Origin: an uncultured Verrucomicrobiales bacterium
Lineage (GTDB): Bacteria; Verrucomicrobiota; Verrucomicrobiia; Verrucomicrobiales; Akkermansiaceae
Reading direction: 5' to 3'
Assembly: GCA_937969125.1 (NCBI GenBank)
Contig: CALBVA010000326.1
Location: 1 to 35,203 of the forward strand
DNA length: 35,203 nt
Positions 1 to 9,602 of the stretch are shown one piece after another (position 1 is the first letter of the stretch; every line of letters starts with the position of its first letter). The notes under the pieces were generated by a model that did no database searches, was not told the origin of the DNA, and saw only the letters and a program-made list of their open reading frames with translations. A program made the translations under genes and the position numbers.

Positions 1-138
1 GCCATCCTGAATCATTGGGTCTCCGGCGAGGAAATGCTCCCGGCTGAAAGCGGGGGCCGTGCCATCATGGCCTTCGTGGCACTCATTGCCGGGCTCCTCT
101 TTTCCAATGCCATCCTTCCGGCAAGGAAGAGTTTATAA
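1..138 (+). CDS. C-terminal fragment of a membrane protein (truncated by window start)
   Basis: Frame 1 is open from base 1 to TAA at 136-138: AILNHWVSGEEMLPAESGGRAIMAFVALIAGLLFSNAILPARKSL*, with a hydrophobic terminal helix. Confidence 0.6.
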   Translation, partial: AILNHWVSGEEMLPAESGGRAIMAFVALIAGLLFSNAILPARKSL

Positions 139-454
139 GGGCCTTCTGGGTGTTTAGTGGGTAAGAAAAAAAAACCTTTCATTTGAACAGTGGTTACTGC
201 TGTTCAGTAGAAGCATTGAGGTGGGCGAGGACAGCGCTTTGAGGCGGGAAACTCCATAGTAGCATTGTTTCAATGCCCTCAATGACCGATCTTCCTTGAG
301 GCAGTGAAATGGGGGTTCAGGAGGCTTGGGGCTCGACTCCCAGTGATTCCGCAACCCACCTCAAGCCCTCTACCTGCCTTGCTACCCACTAAATTTTCAG
401 AAGCACCATTTAAAAAATTGGTTTTTTTTCCTAGAAAATGAGAGACTGCCAAAC

Positions 455-3400
455 ATGAAGTGCCTCCCCTCATCTCTAACAAAATTCACCTTACTTCTGC
501 TTGGTTTCCTTGGAGCCCAAGCGTTTGGTCAGACCTTGAACATTGATTTCAATTCTTCTGGGAATAATCAAAGTGGCTGGGAGTCAATAGCTGCAGGAGA
601 TAACGATCTAGGAGATTCTTGGTCGAAGAATTTTAGTGGAGGAATTAGCTTGGATGTGGATCCGTCTGGAAGCGTCACTCTAGACCATCGTGATCGTGGT
701 TCTAGCAACGGAGGCGGCGGGGAAGCAGCGATGTGGCGCGATTTTCTTTTTGCAAATGGGAGTTTTGCAAGTGCTTCAGCAAGTGGACTAAGACTCGCTT
801 TCACCGGCCTGCAGGCGAATACAGAATATCCGGTAACGATCTGGGGTTATGATTCTATATCAGGTAGTGGGCGGGCGGCCGACTGGAGTGGTGGTGGCTC
901 ATCGCTGGAAAGGTTAGTCACCGATAATGTTCCAGCAAACTTGGAAGATAACACTGTGACAATTAATGTTACTACGGATGGAAGCGGTGCCGTTACAATT
1001 ATTGGACTTGTTTCGGCTACCAATCCTAGTTCGTCGCACAACGTTTTTATCAATGGCCTTGAGATTGGTGACCCGATTACAGCCGATGGACCGACTGCTT
1101 TGATGCTCACAGGTAACTTGGTTTCCGAAACGGCGGGGATTGGAACTGTGGTGGGCACCCTTTCGACCAGCGATCCAACGCCTGGTGACACTTTCACATA
1201 CAGCCTCGTTACTGGACCGAATGATGATTTTAACTCTCAATTTGCAATTAATGGGAACAGCTTGGTGACCGACCGAGATCTGGATTCCTTCCCGGGAGGT
1301 GCCTTGCTTACGATCAGAGTTCGCACCGAGGATGCTTCGGGGGCTTTTTTCGAAGAGGTCTTTGTCATCGAGGTGGCGACTGATTCCGATCAAGATGGCT
1401 TAGATGACAACTGGGAATTGACTTACTTCGCTAACCTCGGGGTTGTTTCTGGCGGGGATGATGGCGACAATGATAATCTGACGAATCTTGGGGAACAGGC
1501 TGCGGGAACTGATCCAACGACGAACGATACGGATAATGATGGGCTTTTGGACGGTGTTGAAGACAATACCGGAGTTTTTGTGAATTCCAGTAAGACCGGA
1601 ACTAATCCACTAATCTCTGATACCGATAGTGATGGCTTATCAGATGGGGTTGAATCGAATACCGGAGAATTTCTTGATGTAAACGACACCGGAACTAATC
1701 CTAATGAAAGTGATTCTGATGGAGATGGTTTTAACGATGCCCTCGAAATTTCTGAAGGCACAGATCCGACAAACGAGGAAGATTTCCCCAATACGATCCT
1801 TGCTCTTCGCCTTAATGAGATTCTAGTTAGGAACGCAACTGATCTACGAGACGGCTTTGGGAAACGAGAGGATTGGATTGAGATTTTCAACCCGAATAAT
1901 GTAGCGGTGGATTTGGATGCTTACTATCTCACTGACGATTTGAGTGATTTGACTAAGTGGAATTTCCCGGCGGTAAGTATTGCTCCTCAGGGATACCTGA
2001 TCGTTTTCGCCTCGGGTCTAGACACTCTCGATCCCGATGGAAATGCCCACACTAATTTTAGTTTGGGATCAGGAGGAGAATACCTTGCGATCGTTCGGCC
2101 AAATGGAGTCTCTGTAGATGATAGCTTTTCGCCAACGTATCCCCAGCAATTTACCGATATTTCTTATGGTATTACTCCAGGGCAAAGTACCCCGGTTTTC
2201 TTTGAAATGACAACCCCTGGGGCTCTTAATAGTACCCAAACCTCCCCAGGGGTGGTGAGGGACACTAATTTTCAAACAGATCGCGGATTCTATACCGATC
2301 CTTTTAACTTGGTGATCACTTCCGATACTCCGGGTGCTACGATCCGCTACACCTTAGATGGTTCCAAGCCCACGCCGACGACAGGCTTTGTTTACGATGG
2401 GCCGTTGACAATTACCACGACGAGTACCGTACGGGCGATGGCGACATTTGGTAACTGGCTTCCGACCAATGTGGACACGCACACCTACATCTTCATCGAA
2501 GATGTCGTTAACCAGCCAGCAGATCCGGTGTGGTGGCCATCCGATTGGGGATTTGACGCGCAGGTCGGGCAGCTAGTGGCCTCTGATTACGAAATGGATG
2601 CGAGAGTGGTGAATAATACCAATGGCTTAGGTATCCATACGGTTCAGGAAGCGTTACTCGATATCCCGACGGTGGCCATTTCTATGAATCAAGCTGATAT
2701 TACCGGTGGGCTTGGTGGTGTTTTGACAAACCCACGAGGTCGTTTTGAGCGAGAGTGCTCGATTGAATATATTTTCCCTGACGGGAGTCAGGGGTTTCAG
2801 GAGAATTGTAGGATCGAGACGCAAGGAAATTCTAGCCGTACCCCATTTCGTATGCAGAAGCATTCGATGCGTTTGACTTTTACCTCTGAGATTGGGATTC
2901 CGAAGCTCAATTTCCCTCTTTTTGATGATTCCGAAGTGGAGGAGTTCAATAAGCTCGTTTTGCGAGCCTGCTTTACAGATTCGTGGGGCCTTAATACTTG
3001 GAGTTCAGCCCGCTATCGCCCGAATGATTCACAATACACTCGGGACGTTTGGATGAAGGATAGTATGAGTGATATGGGACATCCGAATGGTCATGGACGA
3101 TTCGTGCACCTCTATTACAACGGGATTTATTTTGGGATCCACGATTTTACTGAGCGTATTGAAGATGACTGGTATGAGAGTCATTTCGGAGGTGAGGAAG
3201 ATGATTGGAAAGTGAATAAAGATCACGCGATTACGGAATCGGGCCCTGAGTGGAATGCCATGATGGCTTTGTTGGATGGGAATATTACGGATAACGCAGT
3301 CTACGATGAGGTGAAAAACTACATCGATCTCGATAACTACATAGACTATATGCTTCTTCACTTCTATGCTGATGCAGAAGACTGGCCGAGAGCGAATGGT

Positions 3401-5614
3401 TACGGTGCGGTTAACTCGATCAGTGGTGATGGAAAGTTCCGCTTTCAAGTTTGGGATCAAGAAATTGCCTTAGATAAATTCAGCTGGAACCGTTACGATA
3501 ACAGTTCAGGCGCAGGGGCTCCCTTCCAAAGACTTCGTCTTAATGAAGAGTTCCGCCTCCTCTTTGCAGATCGGACCCACAAGCACATGTTCAATGGGGG
3601 AGCGATCAGTGAGAGTGGCTCGATCAATCGCTTCATGAAAATCTCTGACGAGATTGATAAGGCGATTGTTGCAGAGTCGGCTCGGTGGGGAGACACTCAA
3701 GACAATACACCTTACGGAGATACCGCTAGTAGCTCGACAAATATCGATGCTGATTTTTATCCACCCACGATTAATAATCCTATTTATTTCACTCGAGAAC
3801 AGCATTGGCTTGTGGAGAGAGATGTTGTGACACAACATTACATTCCGATTCTTCATGATGAGACTGACAGCCGCTCGATTGTCAGAGAACTAAGGGCTCG
3901 TAATCTTTACCCCTCCATTGATGCACCGATTTATTCGCAGCATGGGGGAATTGTTCCTAGCAGCCATGATCTCATGGTGACGGCTTCAGTTGGTGAGATT
4001 TACTTTACTCTCGATGGGAGTGATCCGCGACTCGTTGGGGGTGGTATTAGTCCAAATGCGGGAATGCTGAGTGGTGGTGCTCTCGTCGATACCTTTGTGG
4101 ATTTCGAAGCGAACGGATGGCGCTTTCTCGATACTGGAGTTGCCCAGAGTAGCAGTGACGTCGTAGTGGGAAATTCTTCTTACAACTCATCCGACTGGAA
4201 GCATCCATCATTTAATGATTCAGCTTGGGGGACTGGACAAGCGTTGCTTGGCTTTGGAGGAATCGGTAGCCTTACAATTAATACCCCGATTGTCCCGGCT
4301 AGCCCGAGACATACTACGACCTACTTCAGGAAGGAATTTTCGGTGACAGGTGCTTCGGACTATACCCAACTGACTTTTGATCTTATCCGAGATGATGGGG
4401 CGATTGTTTATTTAAATGGTAAAGAAATTGATCGCAGTAACCTCACAGATGGAACGGTTAGCTATGGAACATTTGCGAGTAGCTCCAGCCCTGAAGACGA
4501 AATCGTTCCTCTGAGCACTCTCAATCTTGCTCCGGGAGATTTGTTAGAAGGAGTTAATGTGATCGCAGTGGAAGTGCATCAAACTTCGCCGAATAGTAGT
4601 GATCTTGGCCTAGATTTGAGAGTTCGAGGTGTGAGACCAAACTTTGGAACTTCTAATGTCACTTTGACCCAAACAGGAACGCTTAAGGCGCGGGCTTTTA
4701 ATGCGGGGGAATGGTCAGCTCTTACAGAAGCGGATTTCATTGTCGGTATTCCAGCGTCTCCTAGTAATTTGGTGGTTTCAGAAATTTACTACAACCCTCC
4801 GGGATCAGAGGAGCTGACTGAGTGGATTGAGCTGATGAACATTTCAGATGACGCAATTGATCTCACAGATGTTTCGATGATCGGAATCACTTATACTTTC
4901 CCGGCAGGTAGCGTTCTTGGAGAAGGTGAGCGCATTGTCATTGTGAAGGATCAGGCAGCTTTCGCGGCCGCTTACGACACCTCTGGGGTGAATATCGCTC
5001 CAGGAGTTTTTACTATGAGTCTCAGTAATAGTGGTGAAGAAATTGCAGTTCTTGCTGCGAATAGCGGCGCTGATATCCAGCGCTTCACCTATCTCGATTC
5101 CGCACCTTGGCCAAGTTCTCCTGATGGCGATGGCTTTTCTCTAGTGCTCATCAATCCTCAGTCTTCTCCTGCTCATAGCGATGCCGGAAACTGGAGGGCA
5201 AGCTTTGTGCTTTCAGGAACACCAGGTGGGACAGATTCAGAACTGTTTACTGGTGATCCTAGCGCTGACCTCGATGGGGATGGGTTGAATGCTCTTTTGG
5301 AGTATGCCTTTGGAACAATCGAGAGAGACGGTGGAGACAGCCCGGAAGCGGCGATCACAACGGCGAGTTCTTTGTTTGGTGCCGATAATATCGAGAGCCT
5401 TACGATTACCTTCCGTCGAAACATCTTGGCAGAAGACGTAGAAATCTTTGTTGAGGTTTCCTCTGATCTAGGTGTTTGGAATAGCATGGATACCGCCTTA
5501 GTCTCTGCCACTTCAAATGGAGATGGGACTGAGACGGTCACTTATCGATCACTAAATGACATCAGCGCGGAGGAGGACGAGTTCATTCGCTTGAAAGTGG
5601 TTCATTCACCATAG
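455..5614 (+). CDS. Large secreted CotH-kinase-like multidomain protein (cadherin-like, TSP3-type Ca-binding repeats, two lamin-tail domains, chitobiase/HEX C-terminal-like domain, CotH domain)
   Basis: 1719 aa ORF with signal peptide. Recognisable segments: DSDQDGLDDNWEL/DTDSDGLSDGVE (TSP3), LRLNEILVRN..DWIEIFNPNN and LVVSEIYYNPPGSEELTEWIELMN (lamin tail), GATIRYTLDGSKPT (CHB_HEX_C-like), ECSIEYIFPDG..CRIETQGNSSR and YNGIYFGIHDFTERIEDDW (CotH). Confidence 0.88.
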   Translation: MKCLPSSLTKFTLLLLGFLGAQAFGQTLNIDFNSSGNNQSGWESIAAGDNDLGDSWSKNFSGGISLDVDPSGSVTLDHRDRGSSNGGGGEAAMWRDFLFANGSFASASASGLRLAFTGLQANTEYPVTIWGYDSISGSGRAADWSGGGSSLERLVTDNVPANLEDNTVTINVTTDGSGAVTIIGLVSATNPSSSHNVFINGLEIGDPITADGPTALMLTGNLVSETAGIGTVVGTLSTSDPTPGDTFTYSLVTGPNDDFNSQFAINGNSLVTDRDLDSFPGGALLTIRVRTEDASGAFFEEVFVIEVATDSDQDGLDDNWELTYFANLGVVSGGDDGDNDNLTNLGEQAAGTDPTTNDTDNDGLLDGVEDNTGVFVNSSKTGTNPLISDTDSDGLSDGVESNTGEFLDVNDTGTNPNESDSDGDGFNDALEISEGTDPTNEEDFPNTILALRLNEILVRNATDLRDGFGKREDWIEIFNPNNVAVDLDAYYLTDDLSDLTKWNFPAVSIAPQGYLIVFASGLDTLDPDGNAHTNFSLGSGGEYLAIVRPNGVSVDDSFSPTYPQQFTDISYGITPGQSTPVFFEMTTPGALNSTQTSPGVVRDTNFQTDRGFYTDPFNLVITSDTPGATIRYTLDGSKPTPTTGFVYDGPLTITTTSTVRAMATFGNWLPTNVDTHTYIFIEDVVNQPADPVWWPSDWGFDAQVGQLVASDYEMDARVVNNTNGLGIHTVQEALLDIPTVAISMNQADITGGLGGVLTNPRGRFERECSIEYIFPDGSQGFQENCRIETQGNSSRTPFRMQKHSMRLTFTSEIGIPKLNFPLFDDSEVEEFNKLVLRACFTDSWGLNTWSSARYRPNDSQYTRDVWMKDSMSDMGHPNGHGRFVHLYYNGIYFGIHDFTERIEDDWYESHFGGEEDDWKVNKDHAITESGPEWNAMMALLDGNITDNAVYDEVKNYIDLDNYIDYMLLHFYADAEDWPRANGYGAVNSISGDGKFRFQVWDQEIALDKFSWNRYDNSSGAGAPFQRLRLNEEFRLLFADRTHKHMFNGGAISESGSINRFMKISDEIDKAIVAESARWGDTQDNTPYGDTASSSTNIDADFYPPTINNPIYFTREQHWLVERDVVTQHYIPILHDETDSRSIVRELRARNLYPSIDAPIYSQHGGIVPSSHDLMVTASVGEIYFTLDGSDPRLVGGGISPNAGMLSGGALVDTFVDFEANGWRFLDTGVAQSSSDVVVGNSSYNSSDWKHPSFNDSAWGTGQALLGFGGIGSLTINTPIVPASPRHTTTYFRKEFSVTGASDYTQLTFDLIRDDGAIVYLNGKEIDRSNLTDGTVSYGTFASSSSPEDEIVPLSTLNLAPGDLLEGVNVIAVEVHQTSPNSSDLGLDLRVRGVRPNFGTSNVTLTQTGTLKARAFNAGEWSALTEADFIVGIPASPSNLVVSEIYYNPPGSEELTEWIELMNISDDAIDLTDVSMIGITYTFPAGSVLGEGERIVIVKDQAAFAAAYDTSGVNIAPGVFTMSLSNSGEEIAVLAANSGADIQRFTYLDSAPWPSSPDGDGFSLVLINPQSSPAHSDAGNWRASFVLSGTPGGTDSELFTGDPSADLDGDGLNALLEYAFGTIERDGGDSPEAAITTASSLFGADNIESLTITFRRNILAEDVEIFVEVSSDLGVWNSMDTALVSATSNGDGTETVTYRSLNDISAEEDEFIRLKVVHSP
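1526..1711 (+). repeat. Two in-frame 93-bp (31-aa) imperfect tandem repeats inside the TSP3 region
   Basis: DTDNDGLLDGVEDNTGVFVNSSKTGTNPLIS (1526-1618) followed directly by DTDSDGLSDGVESNTGEFLDVNDTGTNPNES (1619-1711). Confidence 0.85.
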
Positions 5615-5629
5615 CATTCGGCAGCTTCA

Positions 5630-6424
5630 TCAAAGGCGTTGGAAAACTTGCTCGGGAGTGAGTCCTAGTTCGCGAAGCTGGCGGATGGCGAGGGCATCGT
5701 GGCGTTTGGCGAGGCGATTTCCCTGGTCATCGAGGATGAGTCGATGATGCAGGTATTGCGGTTCAGGGAAGTCGAGGAGGGCCTGGAGGACCCGGTGGAT
5801 GTGAGTGGAGGGGAGGAGGTCTTCGCCCCGGGTAACGGTGGTGATTTGCTGGGCGGCGTCATCGACGACGACAGCGAGGTGGTAAGAGGTGCCGATATCT
5901 TTGCGAGCGAGGATGACATCGCCAAGGAGGCCGGGATTGACCTGCTGTAAGCCGTGGCGGCTGTCATTGAAGGTGAGGTCCCCCACCCTCTCAGATGCTT
6001 TTTGCCAATGAAGCCGCCAGGCAGGTTCGCGGTCGAGCTTCTTTAACAGATCGCGGCAGGTGCCGGGGTAGAGGGGGCCTTCGGGGCCCTGGGGTGCGTT
6101 TCCGAGTTCGGCCAATTCGGCTTCGATTTCGCTGCGCGTGCAATAGCAGGGATAGACGACGCCGAGAGCTTTGAGTTTTTGGAGGGCGTCATTGTAGATG
6201 GGAAGTCGGTCGAGTTGCCGCCATGGCGTTCCTTGCCAAGTGAGGCCGAGCCAACGGAGGTCTTCCTCAATGGCTGTGTAGTATTCCGAGCGGACTCGGG
6301 TGTGATCGATGTCCTCGAAACGGAGGAGGAATTGCTCTCCGGATTCGCGGGCGACCTTCGCAGCAAAGGCGTGCCCCAAGTGGAGGTAGCCGGTGGGGCT
6401 GGGGGCAAAGCGGGTGATCGACAT
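5630..6424 (-). CDS. gluQ: Glutamyl-Q tRNA(Asp) synthetase
   Basis: RFAPSPTGYLHLGHAFAA (HIGH-type motif), FEDIDHTRVRSEY, YPCYCTRSEIEAE, RGEDLLPSTHIHRVLQALL, and a degenerate KMSKS-like LAKRHDA. Short GluRS-like protein without anticodon-binding domain. Start taken at MSITRF. Confidence 0.9.
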   Translation of the reverse strand: MSITRFAPSPTGYLHLGHAFAAKVARESGEQFLLRFEDIDHTRVRSEYYTAIEEDLRWLGLTWQGTPWRQLDRLPIYNDALQKLKALGVVYPCYCTRSEIEAELAELGNAPQGPEGPLYPGTCRDLLKKLDREPAWRLHWQKASERVGDLTFNDSRHGLQQVNPGLLGDVILARKDIGTSYHLAVVVDDAAQQITTVTRGEDLLPSTHIHRVLQALLDFPEPQYLHHRLILDDQGNRLAKRHDALAIRQLRELGLTPEQVFQRL

Positions 6425-6494
6425 GGCAGGATCCAAAAAACAATTAGCCTGACCGCCGAGGTGTGTCTAACAATCAATCCGGATTTAGGAATCA

Positions 6495-7151
6495 ATGAGT
6501 GAGGATTATTCCATGCGCCCCATCGGGGTGATCGAGAGCTGCTATGGCGAGAAGTTTGGCACGCCACGGCAGAGTGGCATCGTGCCCGGCGCGCGTGGGC
6601 GGGTGGTTTTTTCTGCAGACGTGGATACGGAAGCGTGTCGTGGGCTAGAGGATTTCAGCCATGTGTGGATTGTCTTTCTCTTCGATCAAGTGCGCGAATC
6701 AGAGGTGCGCTGGCTGGTACGACCGCCGCGCCTGGGCGGCAATGAGAAGAAGGGAGTGCTAGCGACGCGTTCGCCATTCCGACCGAATCGAATCGGGCTC
6801 TCATTGGTAAAGCTGGACGCGGTGGAGGCGGGCGGGATCGCCGTGAGCGGTTTGGATTTAGTCAATGGCACCCCGGTGCTGGATGTGAAACCGTATTTGC
6901 CGTATGTGGAATCGATCCCGGAAGCGATAGGAGGATTCGCAGATGAGGCTCCACAGCGGATGGAGGTGGTGCTTCCTGATACACTCCGCGCGGAGCTGGA
7001 TGAGGGTGAGATTGAAACAATCGTGGGGACGCTGGCAGTGGACCCGCGACCGGCTTATCACGATGATGCGGAGCGCGTTTATGGGTGCCGACTTCTGGGG
7101 CGAAATATCCGCTGGCAGGTCATCGATGGGAAAGCCACGGTGTTGGAATGA
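6495..7151 (+). CDS. trmO: tRNA (N6-threonylcarbamoyladenosine(37)-N6)-methyltransferase TrmO (TsaA/YaeB family)
   Basis: MRPIGVIESCYGEKFGTPRQSGIVPGARGRVVF..GLEDFSHVWIVFLFDQ..RPPRLGGNEKKGVLATRSPFRPNRIGLSLVKL, typical of the family. Confidence 0.9.
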   Translation: MSEDYSMRPIGVIESCYGEKFGTPRQSGIVPGARGRVVFSADVDTEACRGLEDFSHVWIVFLFDQVRESEVRWLVRPPRLGGNEKKGVLATRSPFRPNRIGLSLVKLDAVEAGGIAVSGLDLVNGTPVLDVKPYLPYVESIPEAIGGFADEAPQRMEVVLPDTLRAELDEGEIETIVGTLAVDPRPAYHDDAERVYGCRLLGRNIRWQVIDGKATVLE

Positions 7152-7504
7152 TGACCGTTCAAAATCGCGCCAACCAAGAGCCCTTCACGACGAAGGATGG
7201 CTCCACAATTCGCAGTCTACTGGATCTGAGCAATGCTCCGGTGGAGAAGCAAAGTCTGGCTGAGGCTACGCTGCCGGCGGGTGGCAAGACGGAGCGGCAT
7301 TATCACAAGGTGAGCGAGGAACTCTATTATCTCCTCAGCGGAACCGGCGTGATGGAGATCGATAGTGAAGAGCGGCAGGTGGGGCCCGGGGATGCGGTGC
7401 TCATTCAAGCGGGGGCGTGGCATCAGATTCGGGCAGAGACCGATCTGCAGTTCCTGTGCTGCTGCGCGCCTCCATACGCGCATGAGGATACTTACTTTGA
7501 GTAA
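7148..7504 (+). CDS. Cupin-domain protein
   Basis: ATG at 7148 overlaps the trmO stop (ATGA). Motif ATLPAGGKTERHYHKVSEELYYLLSGTGVMEID..VGPGDAVLIQAGAWHQI. Confidence 0.85.
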   Translation: MMTVQNRANQEPFTTKDGSTIRSLLDLSNAPVEKQSLAEATLPAGGKTERHYHKVSEELYYLLSGTGVMEIDSEERQVGPGDAVLIQAGAWHQIRAETDLQFLCCCAPPYAHEDTYFE

Positions 7505-7531
7505 GTAGCACATTCTGATGCTTTTTGGCAG

Positions 7532-7552
7532 GGCGCTTGGAAAGCGCCGCCA
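7532..7552. repeat. Copy 1 of dispersed palindromic repeat GGCGCTTGGAAAGCGCCGCCA
   Basis: Identical 21 bp at 10197-10217; stem GGCGCTT/AAGCGCC with GGA loop; preceded by TTGGC(NN) in both copies. Confidence 0.75.
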
Positions 7553-7559
7553 CGTGGGG

Positions 7560-8486
7560 CTAAAGCGAGGAGAAGTATTCGATGGTCTTAGCGAGGCCTT
7601 CTCGAAGCTGGACGGTGGGTTCCCAATCGAGGTGTTTTTTCGCGAGGGAGATGTCCGGCTGGCGTTGCTTCGGATCATCCGAGGGAAGCGGGAGATGGAT
7701 TAATTTCGACGAACTTCCGGTCAATTCAATGACTGTCTCGGCAAGAGCCTTCACGGTGAATTCATTTGGGTTACCGATATTGATGGGGCCAATTTCACCT
7801 CCTTCCATGAGCCGGATCATCCCTTCAATGAGGTCATCGCAGTAGCAAAACGAGCGGGTCTGAAGGCCATCGCCGTAGAGGGTGATATCATCGCCCTTTA
7901 GCGCCTGCACGATGAAGTTCGAGACCACCCGTCCGTCCGCCGGATCCATGCGGGGGCCGTAGGTATTGAAGATCCGCATGACGCGGATATTGACGCCATT
8001 CTGCCGGTGATAATCGAAGAAGAGAGTCTCTGCCGCACGCTTCCCTTCATCATAACAGGAGCGGATTCCAATGGGATTCACATGGCCCCAGTATAATTCC
8101 TGCTGAGGGTGCACTTCCGGGTCGCCGTAAACTTCCGAGGTGGAGGCCTGAAGGATGCTGGCATTGGTCCGCTTGGCCAGGCCCAGCATATTAATGGCCC
8201 CCATGACGGAGGTCTTCATCGTTTTGATGGGGTTATACTGGTAGTGAATCGGCGAGGCGGGGCAGGCGAGATTATAGATCTGGTCCACCTCGAGCTTGAT
8301 AGGGTCAGTGACATCGTGGCGGAGAAGCTCGAAGCGCTTATGGCCGATGAGGTGCTCGACATTTTCGCGTCGGCCGGTGAAGAAGTTATCGAGACAGAGA
8401 ACCTGATGGCCGGCCTCGATCATCCGGTCGCACAGATGACTGCCCAGGAATCCAGAACCACCGGTGACGAGAATGCGTTTGCTCAT
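7560..8486 (-). CDS. UDP-glucuronate decarboxylase (UDP-xylose synthase family, extended SDR)
   Basis: [109 protein letters not shown], with YxxxK catalytic motif. Confidence 0.92.
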   Translation of the reverse strand: MSKRILVTGGSGFLGSHLCDRMIEAGHQVLCLDNFFTGRRENVEHLIGHKRFELLRHDVTDPIKLEVDQIYNLACPASPIHYQYNPIKTMKTSVMGAINMLGLAKRTNASILQASTSEVYGDPEVHPQQELYWGHVNPIGIRSCYDEGKRAAETLFFDYHRQNGVNIRVMRIFNTYGPRMDPADGRVVSNFIVQALKGDDITLYGDGLQTRSFCYCDDLIEGMIRLMEGGEIGPINIGNPNEFTVKALAETVIELTGSSSKLIHLPLPSDDPKQRQPDISLAKKHLDWEPTVQLREGLAKTIEYFSSL

Positions 8487-8495
8487 GGTCGAAAA

Positions 8496-8903
8496 TTATT
8501 TCGCGACGAAGTCAATGACAAGAACCTTCTCCAGCGAAGGCAGGAGCAGATCGACAAAGGCCTTGTGGCCTTTATGCGGAAGGTAAACTTCCAAACCTGC
8601 TGCGTTCTCGAAGCTGACGATGAAACAATGAGTGAACCCTTGATCGTGATTCTCGGGACTGACATTCGTGCCCCACTCGAGGTCGGTGATGGTCTCAATT
8701 TTTTCCTCAAGAGCAGCGAACTCTTTCTCGATCTTAGCGATCTGTTCTTTCGTCGCGCTGTCCTTAAACTTGAACATCACGACATGACGGTAGGGCGAAG
8801 CCGCCTTTTCTTCGGATTTTTTCGGAGCCTCTTTCTCAGGATGATGATCAGCCATGACGGTGAACGGGAAAAAAGCAGCGACGAGGAGGAAAAGCGATTT
8901 CAT
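8496..8903 (-). CDS. Secreted Dabb (stress-responsive A/B barrel) domain protein
   Basis: Signal peptide MKSLFLLVAAFFPFTVMA, then YRHVVMFKFKDSATKEQIAKIEKEFAALEEKI..GTNVSPENHDQGFTHCFIVSFENAAGLEVYLPHKGHKAFVD. Confidence 0.85.
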   Translation of the reverse strand: MKSLFLLVAAFFPFTVMADHHPEKEAPKKSEEKAASPYRHVVMFKFKDSATKEQIAKIEKEFAALEEKIETITDLEWGTNVSPENHDQGFTHCFIVSFENAAGLEVYLPHKGHKAFVDLLLPSLEKVLVIDFVAK

Positions 8904-9190
8904 GGGGTGTCAGCTTGCTCCCTTTTGAGACTCGCTTCCAGAAAGAAGGGAGCGATTGGAATGAGCGAACAGACAAAGACAAGGGCGGCACGCTTTAGGG
9001 GCCACTTCCGCTTTTCCATGGTGAGGTAAAGCAGCACCAGAAAGACGATGAAAATGGCGGCGTGAACGATGCCAGGGATGCGGACCACATCCGGGGCATT
9101 GTGGGCGCGCTTCACGTATGAGAAGTAAAGGAGCACCAGGAAGGAGAGGCCATCGAGGATGGAGAAGAGGCGGAGGAGTTTCAGGAACAT
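8900..9190 (-). CDS. DUF3817-like membrane protein
   Basis: MFLKLLRLFSILDGLSFLVLLYFSYVKRAHNAPDVVRIPGIVHAAIFIVFLVLLYLTMEKRKW; stop overlaps the Dabb gene start (ATGA). Confidence 0.75.
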   Translation of the reverse strand: MFLKLLRLFSILDGLSFLVLLYFSYVKRAHNAPDVVRIPGIVHAAIFIVFLVLLYLTMEKRKWPLKRAALVFVCSLIPIAPFFLEASLKREQADTP

Positions 9191-9203
9191 CGGTCTGGGA
9201 AAT

Positions 9204-9548
9204 CTACGCGCGTTTCTGGGTGAGCATGAATTCGTTCCCCTCGGTGTCAAAGCAGAAGGCGAGGTGAACCATACCATCTTCTTCTTCCGGCTCACGGACG
9301 AGGCCTCCGCCATTTGCCTTCACTTCCTCAATGCCGCCCATGACATCGGCGACTTGGAAGCTCAGTCCGGTCCAGGTCCGCTTCCCCTCTCCCCCGCCAT
9401 GGATGCCGAGGGTGGAGCCGAGCACGGTGAGCTCACTCCAGACTTCCATCTCGAACTGGAGCTCCGCGCCGAAAGTCTCCTGATAGAACTTGATGGCACG
9501 GAGATGGTCGGCAGCCCAGAGGGCGTATTTCACTTTGAGAACCTGCAT
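9204..9548 (-). CDS. VOC-family (glyoxalase/bleomycin-resistance fold) protein
   Basis: MQVLKVKYALWAADHLRAIKFYQETFGAELQFEMEVWSELTVLGSTLGIHGGGEGK..LSFQVADVMGGIEEVKANGGGLVREPEEEDGMVHLAFCFDTEGNEFMLTQ. Confidence 0.85.
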   Translation of the reverse strand: MQVLKVKYALWAADHLRAIKFYQETFGAELQFEMEVWSELTVLGSTLGIHGGGEGKRTWTGLSFQVADVMGGIEEVKANGGGLVREPEEEDGMVHLAFCFDTEGNEFMLTQKRA

Positions 9549-9602
9549 GCGGCGAACTTAGCCGACTCCCCCGCGCCGACAAGTGGACAAGCGGCTCTTC
9601 TG

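Noticed and set aside
320-352. tRNA T-arm-like sequence GGGCTCGACTCCC
   Set aside because: No matching acceptor, D-arm or anticodon arm could be found upstream, and no CCA end; likely chance.
1526-1711. Possible CRISPR-like or noncoding tandem repeat
   Set aside because: The repeats are in-frame TSP3-type protein repeats, not spacer-separated DNA repeats. No CRISPR-like array was noticed anywhere in the window.
8109-9029. 306-aa plus-strand ORF opposite uxs/Dabb/DUF3817 genes
   Set aside because: Overlaps three supported minus-strand genes with family motifs; no motif of its own.
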